Assembly (NCBI GenBank): GCA_020029455.1
Contig: JAIBJH010000054.1
Location: forward strand, 1-12,251
Direction of reading: 5' to 3'
DNA: 12,251 bases
Source of the DNA: Hyphomicrobiales bacterium
Lineage (GTDB): Bacteria; Pseudomonadota; Alphaproteobacteria; Rhizobiales; Aestuariivirgaceae
Both the position numbers and the translations under genes were made by a program. Below, piece after piece: positions 1-6,710 of this stretch. Below the pieces are notes generated by a model. That model saw nothing but the letters and a program-made list of their open reading frames with translations. It did not search any database and was not told where the DNA came from. How positions within the stretch are numbered: the stretch's first letter is position 1; the number at the start of each line of letters is the position of its first letter.

Positions 1-739
1 GCGCTTGTTCCAGCGGCCGTGCGTTACCCACCGTAAAGATGAACTCATCGGTCTCGCCACGCGGCCAGGCAATTGTCTGCCCCTTGATCAATCGCAATTC
101 GACCTCGATCTCGGCAGGAATTTCGATGCCCGTTCCGGCAATCTCGCCGTCGCCCTGTAGTGCATGGGCATCACCGAGAAAGAACAGCGCGCCCGCAATG
201 CTCACCGGAAAATAGGCAGTCGTTCCGGCACGGAACAGGCGATAGTCCATGTTGCCGCCATAAGGCCCGCAGGTTGCCGTTGAAATCGCCTCGCCATCTG
301 CAGGCGCCACGCCAAAGCAACCGATCATCGGGTCCAGCGCCATGGACCAGTTTTTCAGCGCGGAAGTGGGCTCCGCAAGTGAAGCCTCGCCCTTGTTGCG
401 GTCAACGGCCCAGATGATTTTGTCGCGCGGCGGCATCTCACGCACCAGTGCGGGGTCCACCACATTCCAGGCAAGGCCCGAGCGCGTCCAACCTGTCGAA
501 CACACCGGCGAGATGCGCTTGATCTCAACCGCCAGCACATCACCCGGCTCCGCTCCCGCAACCGCAATCGGCCCAGTCATCGGGTTTGGATCATGGCCAA
601 GCTGCTGGCCCTCGCCATCAAAGCCGTGGGCATCCAGCGTCCGCGCAATCACCGTATCGCCGCTGTCGACAGTCAAAGCGGGCGCGTGGGCGCCTATCGT
701 GTTGTAGAAATATGTTGGATTGAGTTGGTGTCTGGCCAT
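1..739 (-). CDS. Acetamidase/formamidase family protein, 3' end cut by window edge
   Basis: The minus-strand frame from ATG at 739 stays open to the left edge (246 complete codons; the C-terminus is missing). It reads as an FmdA/AmdA-type amidohydrolase, a cytoplasmic enzyme family that releases ammonia from formamide or short amides. Visible family signatures are the N-terminal part with APALTVDSGDTV (residues 19-30), a GPIAVAGAEPGD stretch (56-67), CGPYGGNMDYR (157-167) and GDAHALQGDGE (189-199), in the usual order for this family of roughly 300 residues. The start is set by position: the ATG follows the yebC stop by 9 bases and no other in-frame ATG lies upstream after that stop. No strong Shine-Dalgarno is seen, so translation may depend on coupling to yebC. 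Family assignment is secure from motifs; the true substrate is unknown. Confidence 0.88.
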   Translation of the reverse strand, partial: MARHQLNPTYFYNTIGAHAPALTVDSGDTVIARTLDAHGFDGEGQQLGHDPNPMTGPIAVAGAEPGDVLAVEIKRISPVCSTGWTRSGLAWNVVDPALVREMPPRDKIIWAVDRNKGEASLAEPTSALKNWSMALDPMIGCFGVAPADGEAISTATCGPYGGNMDYRLFRAGTTAYFPVSIAGALFFLGDAHALQGDGEIAGTGIEIPAEIEVELRLIKGQTIAWPRGETDEFIFTVGNARPLEQA

Positions 740-748
740 CGGCTGCCA

Positions 749-1495
749 TCACGCCGCATGCAGCTTCGCTAGCACATCCTCGGCAATGTCGGCATTGCTG
801 AAAACCGTCTGCACATCATCATCCTCGTCCAGCGCTTCCACGAGCTTGAGCAGGCTCTCCGCCTTTTCGGCATCGAGCGCCGTCATCATGTTGGGTTTCC
901 AGACGACCTTCACCGATTCCGCCTCGCCAAACTTCTGTGCCAGCACGTGAGAAACTTCGCCGATGCTCTCGAAGGCACAGGTGACGACATGCGCCTCATC
1001 GCTTGTCACATCATCGGCACCCGCTTCGATGGCTGCCTCCAGCATAGCATCGGCGGAAGCCTTGGCCTTGGGATAGATGATCTCGCCCACCCGGTTGAAC
1101 ATGAAGGAGACAGAGCCGGTCTCTCCCAGATTGCCACCATATTTGGCAAAGAGCGAACGCATCACCGGCGCAGTGCGCGACCTATTGTCAGTCAAGGCCT
1201 CGACAATCACCGCAACGCCGCCCGGCCCGTAGCCCTCATAACGCACCGCCTCATAGTTCGCGGCATCGCCGCCCATCGCCTTCTTGATGGCGCGCTCAAT
1301 ATTGTCCTTGGGCAGGTTTTCGGCGCGCGCATTCTGGATGGCAAGGCGGAGCCTGGCATTGGCATCGGGGTCCGGAAGCCCCACCTTGGCCGCCACGGTG
1401 ATCTCGCGGGAAAGCTTGGAAAAAAGCTTCGCTCTTTGGGCATCCTGCCTGCCCTTCCGGTGCATGATGTTCTTGAACTGCGAATGGCCCGCCAT
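749..1495 (-). CDS. yebC: YebC/PmpR family translation or transcription regulator
   Basis: A 248-residue protein starting MAGHSQFKNI, the hallmark N-terminus of the YebC/TACO1 family, followed by RKGRQDAQRAKLFSKL, GLPDPDANARLRLAI, a GYGPGGVAVIVEALTDNR segment and GETGSVSFMF. Length matches the family (about 240-250). Family members have been described as DNA-binding regulators (PmpR) and as ribosome-associated factors easing translation of difficult motifs, so the role here is one of these. A longer reading frame with a non-ATG start at 1552 exists, but its extra 19 residues do not look like the family and its start lies in a promoter -35 box (1548-1553). ATG at 1495 is preceded by a weak GGGTGA. 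The acetamidase gene follows after 9 bases, which suggests cotranscription. Confidence 0.96.
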   Translation of the reverse strand: MAGHSQFKNIMHRKGRQDAQRAKLFSKLSREITVAAKVGLPDPDANARLRLAIQNARAENLPKDNIERAIKKAMGGDAANYEAVRYEGYGPGGVAVIVEALTDNRSRTAPVMRSLFAKYGGNLGETGSVSFMFNRVGEIIYPKAKASADAMLEAAIEAGADDVTSDEAHVVTCAFESIGEVSHVLAQKFGEAESVKVVWKPNMMTALDAEKAESLLKLVEALDEDDDVQTVFSNADIAEDVLAKLHAA

Positions 1496-1523
1496 GATGT
1501 CACCCAATTGCAAAGTTGCGGGC

Positions 1524-1553
1524 TTATAGCCACCCCTCGCAACTCCGGACAAG
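1524..1553 (-). promoter_or_regulatory. Candidate housekeeping sigma promoter of yebC
   Basis: On the minus strand CTTGTC (1553-1548) is followed after 18 bases by CTATAA (1529-1524), close to the alphaproteobacterial pattern CTTGAC-N17-CTATAT. Expected transcription start is near 1516, giving a leader of about 20 bases before the yebC ATG at 1495. A 6-bp dyad GTTGCG (1515-1520) / CGCAAC (1538-1543) brackets the -10 box and could be an operator, but this is inference. Confidence 0.45.
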
Positions 1554-1583
1554 CACTGGATTTAACTCCGTATTAACAGTGCT
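1552..1583. promoter_or_regulatory. 7-bp inverted repeat in the yebC / small-gene divergent region
   Basis: AGCACTG (1552-1558) and CAGTGCT (1577-1583) form a perfect inverted repeat with an 18-base AT-richer centre. It touches the yebC -35 box and lies about 45 bases upstream of the divergent ATG at 1629. The spacing would suit a dimeric regulator binding on one face of the helix, but it may be chance. Confidence 0.3.
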
Positions 1584-1628
1584 CCTTCACCATGAAGCGG
1601 TGTTCAGTTTGTGTGTGGAGTGTGTACC

Positions 1629-1955
1629 ATGACGGCGGCAGCAAAACCGGCAATCGAAAGTTTCACCTTCGGCGGCGAAGTCGTAGGCATTGCGGCTGCT
1701 ACTGCCCTGAGAAAGGTTAGGCCCTTGGCGGAAGCAGCACCTCCCGGACGTCTCTTTGCTTCAATCTCAACTCTTGCCGACACCAGCGCGGCGGCCGCCC
1801 GCGAATTTGAGCGTGCCGGCATCGCCGAACTCAACCGCCAGACCGAGGAAGCCAACGCCCGCCTTTCCCGCGCCGCGCAACTTCTGCACAAGTTGAAAGA
1901 CGCCGCGGACATCGAGGTGGCAACGCCCCTTCCCGCTTTCGTGCGCCGGAAATAG
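1629..1955 (+). CDS. Small unrecognised alanine-rich protein with C-terminal helix
   Basis: A 108-residue frame starting MTAAAKPAIES. I do not recognise a family. The second half (about residues 55-95) is rich in A, E, R, L, K and Q and reads as a long amphipathic helix or short coiled coil (EFERAGIAELNRQ, ARLSRAAQLLHKLKDA); the end is PLPAFVRRK. No signal peptide or membrane segment. ATG at 1629 is chosen because GGAG (1617-1620) sits 8 bases before it; an in-frame GTG at 1611 would lie upstream of that site. Codon third positions are GC-rich in the second half, as in neighbouring genes, which supports this strand over an overlapping minus-strand frame of similar length. It is the only plus-strand gene between tkt and the left edge and interrupts the ymdB-yebC neighbourhood. 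Function unknown. Confidence 0.6.
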   Translation: MTAAAKPAIESFTFGGEVVGIAAATALRKVRPLAEAAPPGRLFASISTLADTSAAAAREFERAGIAELNRQTEEANARLSRAAQLLHKLKDAADIEVATPLPAFVRRK

Positions 1956-1973
1956 TGTTCGTAAAGCATAATT

Positions 1974-2052
1974 CTCTCCATCGGCGGGCTTGACCCGCCG
2001 ACCCAGTCTTTTCTTGCGCTGGGTGGGGCCGATCAAGCCGGTCCATGGAGAG
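1974..2052. repeat. Three-hairpin palindromic repeat, copy 1
   Basis: A 79-base element bounded by CTCTCCAT (1974-1981) and ATGGAGAG (2045-2052). Inside are three smaller dyads: CGGCGGG/CCCGCCG (1982-1988, 1994-2000, 5-base loop), ACCCAG/CTGGGT (2001-2006, 2019-2024) and GGCCG/CGG-T-CC (2027-2031, 2039-2044, one bulged T). Drawn as RNA or single-stranded DNA it is a cloverleaf. It lies between the converging ends of the small plus-strand gene and the ymdB-like gene, where it could end transcription in both directions. A second copy in the same orientation is at 9941-10018. It resembles in style the palindromic intergenic repeats of rhizobia and Brucella, but I cannot assign it to a named family. 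Confidence 0.85.
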
Positions 2053-2084
2053 TTAGAGTGATTTGACGATACAGCGCTACTCTC

Positions 2085-2906
2085 TTACCAGAACGGCACA
2101 TCCACTTGTGACAGCCTGCCGCCCACGCGGATGGGTGCAATCTTCATCGCAAGCCCAGTGGCATCATCTGTCTCGACGGCAACACCACACACTGTCGCCT
2201 CGCCCTCGCCAGGCCGCATGCGTTCGATGGGGAGCTTGCGCAAGAAGCGCTGCAACGGCTCCGCCTTGTCCATGCCGATGACCGAGTCATAATCGCCCGT
2301 CATGCCCGCATCCGTCATGTAGCCAGAACCGCCGGGAAGGATCATGTGATCGGCAGTCGGCGTGTGTGTGTGCGTGCCGACGACAAGCGAAACACGCCCG
2401 TCGCAGAAGTGCCCCATCGCCATTTTCTCGGAACTTGCCTCGCCGTGGAAATCAAGGAGGATGGCATCGCAGTCCCGGCCAAGCTTGCAAGTCTCGATCT
2501 CACGCTCCACGGCGGGAAATGGATCATCCAGCATCGGCTCCACCATCACCCGGCCCATGGCATTGATCACCAGCACGCGTCGCCCGTTTGCAGTATCGAC
2601 AAGCGTCGCCCCGCGCCCCGGACAAGACCCCGGCCAGTTGACCGGCCTGAGCAGCCGCTCCTCTCTTTCAATGAACACCAACGCCTCCCGCTGATCGAAG
2701 GCATGATTGCCCAGCGTCACCACATCGGCTCCCACCTCACGAAGGCCCAGATAGATCTCTTCGGTGATGCCGAAGCCATGCGCCGCGTTCTCGCCATTCA
2801 CCACAACCACATCAGGCCGATAGCGCTCGCGCATTGGAGGCAAGTGCCGAGCAATAGCATCCCGCCCGGTTTTGCCAACAACATCGCCCAGAAAAATCAG
2901 CCGCAC
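2085..2906 (-). CDS. YmdB-family (TIGR00282) metallophosphoesterase
   Basis: A 273-residue protein with the full set of YmdB-type metal ligands: GDVVG with D8, NGEN (E39, N40), GNHAFD (N67, H68, D71), DFHGEASSEK (H154) and GTHTHTPTAD (H179, H181). Characterised relatives in Bacillus and Deinococcus are dimetal cyclic-nucleotide phosphodiesterases acting for example on 2',3'-cAMP; the substrate here is inferred. Cytoplasmic; no signal peptide. The start is GTG at 2906, overlapping the last 10 bases of the cyclo-ligase gene, with AAAGG 9 bases upstream, so translation is probably coupled. The gene ends 32 bases from the palindromic repeat. The pairing of cyclo-ligase and YmdB-like genes is a common arrangement in rhizobia as far as I recall. 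Confidence 0.93.
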   Translation of the reverse strand: MRLIFLGDVVGKTGRDAIARHLPPMRERYRPDVVVVNGENAAHGFGITEEIYLGLREVGADVVTLGNHAFDQREALVFIEREERLLRPVNWPGSCPGRGATLVDTANGRRVLVINAMGRVMVEPMLDDPFPAVEREIETCKLGRDCDAILLDFHGEASSEKMAMGHFCDGRVSLVVGTHTHTPTADHMILPGGSGYMTDAGMTGDYDSVIGMDKAEPLQRFLRKLPIERMRPGEGEATVCGVAVETDDATGLAMKIAPIRVGGRLSQVDVPFW

Positions 2907-3478
2907 GCGATGACGCCTTTCTCTGTCATGATGAAATCCAGTGTCTGGTCATGAGCGCCATGGGGAACGCTGCTCATTTCCTGCGCCGCATAGGCAACAC
3001 CGATCGCCACGATGTCTTTCTTCTTCCGCAGCGTTTCCAGCGTGCGGTCATAAAAGCCGCCGCCATAGCCCAAACGATAGCCCCTTCGGTCAAAGGCCAG
3101 CATCGGCACCATCAGCACATCGGGTTCCACTTCCCCTGCCGCATCGGTGGGCCGCGGAATATTCCAGACGCCCGGAACGGTGGGCTCGCCCGGCATCCAG
3201 CGCCGGAACATAAGCGGTTGCCCGAGCGCAATTACGATCGGCAGGCACGTGGTCCACCCCTCGCCCGCCAGCTTGCCGAGCAGCGGTCTCGTATCGATCT
3301 CGCTCTGATAGGGAAAGAAGGCTGAAACTATGGAAGCACTGGCCTTTGGCGTCACCGGAAAGAGATGAGATGCAAGCAGCAGCGGTGCTTCATTCTTCAC
3401 TGCCTCATGGGCATTGCGGCGCGCTTTCGCAGCATCCTTGCGCGTCTGCGCTTTCATCTCCAGAAGGGCCGTATCCAT
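2897..3478 (-). CDS. 5-formyltetrahydrofolate cyclo-ligase
   Basis: A 193-residue protein of the MTHFS/FAU1/YgfA family, which converts 5-formyltetrahydrofolate and ATP to 5,10-methenyltetrahydrofolate in the cytoplasm and so returns stored folate to one-carbon metabolism. Seen in order: a basic N-terminus (KAQTRKDAAKARR), FFPYQSEIDTRPLL with the conserved glutamate at 60, a central GVWNIPRP, EPDVLMVPMLAFD, and the nucleotide-binding RLGYGGGFYDRTL at about 135-147, followed by the usual GVAYAAQ and D-x-x-LD elements. Length is normal. ATG at 3478 has TAAGG 7 bases before it; the in-frame ATG at residue 8 has no properly spaced site. In many proteobacteria this gene lies just after ssrS; here two large surface-protein genes stand between. 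Confidence 0.95.
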   Translation of the reverse strand: MDTALLEMKAQTRKDAAKARRNAHEAVKNEAPLLLASHLFPVTPKASASIVSAFFPYQSEIDTRPLLGKLAGEGWTTCLPIVIALGQPLMFRRWMPGEPTVPGVWNIPRPTDAAGEVEPDVLMVPMLAFDRRGYRLGYGGGFYDRTLETLRKKKDIVAIGVAYAAQEMSSVPHGAHDQTLDFIMTEKGVIACG

Positions 3479-3525
3479 GCCAACGCCTTAGCGAGCAGGC
3501 CGTGCCCTGTCCATCCAACTACGAC

Positions 3526-4553
3526 CTAAGGATTGTCGATATCGCCCTGCACGACTGTGTAGCTCGCTGTGAACTCAATCTCGTCACCGGGGGCGAGTGC
3601 GTCCCAAAAACCATCGGCCATCGCATCGGCTGAATCCCCCAGGGGCGCCGCATCAGCAAACATTGTCTCGCCTCCTGGCATGGGCGGCAAGCCATAGCCG
3701 TTGAACGTGTCATTCACTCCAACGCCCGTAATCGTCACGTTGCCTGTGTTCCTCACCCGGAATGTATAGGTGATGGTGTCACCGGCGCTCACGGGACCTG
3801 CCGAGTTCGCTTCCTTGTTGATGGTGAGCCCCGGCGCAACCACCAGCGCCACAGTGGCGCTGGCACTGCTGGTCACGGGCGATCCACCAAAGGTCGCCGA
3901 AGATGAGGCCGTATTGTCGATGTCGCCATCGCCGCCGCCATTGTTATCTAGCACCGCTTGCGGAACCACATAGGAAAAGCTGCAGGTTTCACTTGCGCTG
4001 GAAGCGAGCAGGATGATCGAACTTCCTCCGCTCGAAGGACAGATCACTGTGCCAAGCGTATCGCTGACAGCAATCGGCCCCAACACTGTGCCGCCGGTAT
4101 TGTTGACCTGTATGGAATACACAACTGTCTGTCCCGCTGCATTGACGCTCACAACGCTGGGCGTCTTAGTCATCGATAGCGAAGGCCCGGCAACCACGGC
4201 GGCATTTGTAAACACACAAGCGATGACGGCACCCTCTCGGTTTGCCGCCGCTGGAACGGTGACAGATCCAATGGCCGATACTGCAACCGGATTCGTATTG
4301 CCGGTAATGGCGGCATTGTCATCGCTGCAGGTAACACCACCTGTCACCCAGCCAACGCTCAATCCTTCGGTGATCGTCAACAAGGTTCCGGCAATCGCTT
4401 CAAGGGCTGTTGGTGAAGCAGGCGTCGCCACTCCGGCGCTGGTTGTGGTGATATCGCTGAAGTCGCCGGTTATCCCTGTGTCTGTAAAGGTGAACGGCCC
4501 GCCAACCCCGCCCGTGGTGATCTTCTGCACTTTCACAACCGGTGTCTTGCTGT
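3526..4553 (-). repeat. Paralogous 3' segment, copy A
   Basis: The last roughly 340 codons of the shorter surface protein (from VVKVQKITTGG to the stop) align with almost no gaps to the last roughly 340 codons of the neighbour (5697-6710). By eye about three quarters of the final 100 residues are identical, and the DNA is clearly related too, for example both contain GGATTGTCGATATCGCCCTG on the plus strand next to the stop. This is a tandem duplication in the same orientation. Confidence 0.8.
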
Positions 4554-5565
4554 TGGTGACGGTGCACAACGCGCCATAGTTCGTAACATTCAGTGTCGCG
4601 GCGATCGTCCGCGCCGCGTTGTCGACAGTGACATAGGATGATGCCGATCCTCCCGATGGCGTGGTGCAGGTAATGCTGGCGGTGCTGTCCCAGCCACTCA
4701 GGGCTGCCTCCGTGATGGTAAGCGTCCGGTTGCCACCCGCGCTATCAAGCGGCACCTGGAACATCTGGCTTTCATTGTCGGAGAGATTTGCGCTCGAAGG
4801 TGTAACCGTTGCCCCTCCGCTTGCCGATGTGGTGAAGGAAGAGGTGCCGGGCTCGCCATCAGGAATGGTCTGCTCGGTGATGGTGACATGACCATTGACC
4901 GTGATCCCGCTGACAACGCCGACGCCATTGACAATGCCGGAATCCCCGGCAGAGGATTTGCATTTGGACTTCGTGTTGGGAACGATGTTGCCGACCGTAC
5001 ACGAATTACCGTTCACGTTGTTGCTGAAGCTCAGGAGATAGGGAAGGCCAAGCGTCGATGTACCGGGCTGGGGCTGGCACAAGAGGTTGACGTCATTGAC
5101 CTGCAAGGTCACCGTGCTGGAAGAATTGATTTCGCCGCAACTGTCACTGTCCGCCGTGTAGAACGGCGTGGGTGTCGTGGGAAACATGCCAATCGAGCAG
5201 GACGACAGCGCATTGTTGAGTTCGGGATTGTTGCCGCTCTCGCCGAAGAAATAGCCTGTGTCATAGCGTGAGGCATTGCCGGAGGTGATCGAGCCGATGA
5301 TGTCAACCTGGATGGTTGCGCCCGCAATGCAGCTGCTGATCGCACCGGCGGATGCCTGGGTGAAAGTCAACGATGTTGTGAAATCATTGGCCGTGCAATT
5401 GAGGTCATCACCGAAGCGTGTGCCCGCGCAGGATTGGCCGGTGGTCGCAGTCACCGTCGCCGTTTGTGCCAACAGCGGTTGCCAAACTGCATGGGCCAAA
5501 ACAAGGAAAGCCGACGCCACCACAAGCAAAAGCTGCCGGTATCGGGTTGAAGCCGCGATAGACAA
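3526..5565 (-). CDS. Secreted modular protein with prealbumin-like and DUF11 domains (shorter paralogue)
   Basis: About 679 residues, with no ATG in the usable 5' region. TTG at 5565 is chosen since AGAGGG lies 7 bases before it and the product then begins with a classic Sec signal peptide: RYRQ, a hydrophobic core LLLVVASAFLVLAHAV, and a likely cut after LLA near residue 33. A longer TTG start at 5607 adds 14 residues. Approximate layout: unique cysteine-containing N-terminal domain (34-225, with LNCTANDF), a prealbumin-like domain (225-337), a second one with VQKITTGGVGGPF (338-460), then two DUF11 repeats (461-575 and 576-679). Paired cysteines (VTCSD...IACVF, VICPSS...ETCSFS) suggest disulfides outside the cytoplasm. 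The protein ends GDIDNP in the middle of a DUF11 fold. No sorting motif, membrane anchor or beta-barrel is seen. A surface or matrix role is inferred from domain type only. Confidence 0.87.
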   Translation of the reverse strand: MSIAASTRYRQLLLVVASAFLVLAHAVWQPLLAQTATVTATTGQSCAGTRFGDDLNCTANDFTTSLTFTQASAGAISSCIAGATIQVDIIGSITSGNASRYDTGYFFGESGNNPELNNALSSCSIGMFPTTPTPFYTADSDSCGEINSSSTVTLQVNDVNLLCQPQPGTSTLGLPYLLSFSNNVNGNSCTVGNIVPNTKSKCKSSAGDSGIVNGVGVVSGITVNGHVTITEQTIPDGEPGTSSFTTSASGGATVTPSSANLSDNESQMFQVPLDSAGGNRTLTITEAALSGWDSTASITCTTPSGGSASSYVTVDNAARTIAATLNVTNYGALCTVTNSKTPVVKVQKITTGGVGGPFTFTDTGITGDFSDITTTSAGVATPASPTALEAIAGTLLTITEGLSVGWVTGGVTCSDDNAAITGNTNPVAVSAIGSVTVPAAANREGAVIACVFTNAAVVAGPSLSMTKTPSVVSVNAAGQTVVYSIQVNNTGGTVLGPIAVSDTLGTVICPSSGGSSIILLASSASETCSFSYVVPQAVLDNNGGGDGDIDNTASSSATFGGSPVTSSASATVALVVAPGLTINKEANSAGPVSAGDTITYTFRVRNTGNVTITGVGVNDTFNGYGLPPMPGGETMFADAAPLGDSADAMADGFWDALAPGDEIEFTASYTVVQGDIDNP

Positions 5566-5581
5566 CGAATCGCCCTCTGTC

Positions 5582-5614
5582 GTGGCGCCAAAGCTATAGC
5601 CACGCAAAATTCAT
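5582..5614 (-). promoter_or_regulatory. Weak candidate promoter before the shorter surface-protein gene
   Basis: On the minus strand a TATAGC (5598-5593) lies 28 bases before the TTG chosen as start, with only poor -35 matches upstream (a TTGCAT 14 bases before it, or CATTGC at 16). If used, transcription would start near 5586, downstream of the alternative TTG at 5607, which would favour the start at 5565. The whole 131-base gap between the two surface-protein genes shows no convincing terminator. Confidence 0.2.
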
Positions 5615-5696
5615 GCAATGCCGAGTTGAGCAAGCCTGACCTGCTTTCAATTACTGCGCGTACTGATTGAATGAGATTGCGGAGCGCGAGAGCGAC

Positions 5697-6710
5697 TTAT
5701 GGATTGTCGATATCGCCCTGGACAACGGTGTAGCCGGCGGTGAACTCGATCTCGTCTCCGGGTGCGAGCGAATCCCATGAACCATTGGCAATGCTGTCGG
5801 TCGAATCTCCCAGCGGAGCCGCATCGGCAAACATCGCTTCACTGCTCGGCACCGGCGGCACGCCATAGCCGCTGAAGATGTCATTCACGGCAATGCCCGT
5901 GATCGTCACATTGCCCGTGTTCCTCACCCTGAATGTGTAAGTGTAGTTGTCATTGGCATTCACAGGTCCCGCCGTGCTGGCGCTCTTGTCGATGACTAAT
6001 CCCGGCGCGATGACGAGCGCGACCGTGGCACTGGCACTGCCGTTGACCGGCGAGCCATTGTAGGTGGCGGAGGACGAGGCCGTGTTGTCGATGTCGCCAT
6101 CGCCACCACCATTGTTATCCAGCACCGACTGCGGAACCACATAGGAGAAACTGCAGGTTTCGTTACCGCCCACCGCAAGCGATGTCACAGTCGTGCCGCC
6201 GCTTGAAGGACATGTCACGCTGCCCAGTCCATCGGATACCGTGATCGGCCCCAGCGTGGTGTTGCCAGCATTGCTCACCAAAATCGAATAGGTGATCGTC
6301 TGCCCCGCCGCATTGACGCTCGCAAGATTGGGCGTCTTGGTCATGGCAAGTGAAGGCGTTGCGGCTGCATTGGTAAAAACGCAGGTGATGATGGCGCCCT
6401 TGCGGTTGGCCGCCGCCGCAATGGAGACGGAGCCCGTCGCAGAAGTCGCAACCGGATTCGTATTGCCGGTATTGGCGGAATTGGCATCACTGCAGGTGAC
6501 GCCGCTCGTGATCCACGCAAGGCTCATGGATTCAGTGATCGTCACCGCTGTTCCGAATGTTGCATCAAGGGGCGTTGGCGAGGCAGGTGTCGCAACGCCC
6601 GCCGATGATGTGGTGATGTCGCTGAAGGTTCCTGCCAGGCCCGTATCTGCAAAGGAGAACGGCCCGCCCGTCCCGCCTGTGCTGATCTTCTGCACGGCAA
6701 AGGTCGGGAT
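5697..6710 (-). repeat. Paralogous 3' segment, copy B
   Basis: Counterpart of 3526-4553: one prealbumin-like domain plus two DUF11 repeats. The stretch VLDNNGGGDGDIDNTASSS is identical in both copies, and both end GDIDNP, though with different stop codons (TAA here, TAG in the other). Confidence 0.8.

Noticed and set aside
947..1576. 209-residue open frame on the plus strand
   Set aside because: It lies wholly opposite yebC, whose product has clear family motifs; the antisense translation shows no recognisable domain.
1604..1981. 125-residue minus-strand frame overlapping the small plus-strand gene
   Set aside because: Its serine- and arginine-rich composition looks like a shadow, and it would run from the palindromic repeat into the yebC control region; the plus-strand frame has a better ribosome site and codon use.
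2346..2954. 202-residue open frame on the plus strand
   Set aside because: It is antisense to the ymdB-like gene, whose metal-binding motifs establish the true strand.
4013..4579. 188-residue alanine- and valine-rich plus-strand frame
   Set aside because: It mirrors the low-complexity Thr/Ser/Gly-rich surface protein on the other strand; its hydrophobic look is a by-product of that composition. The same holds for 6292-6717 and 7489-7962.
5566..5696. Possible terminator or RNA gene between the two surface-protein genes
   Set aside because: No stable GC-rich hairpin followed by a T tract was found on the minus strand; only short weak dyads are present.
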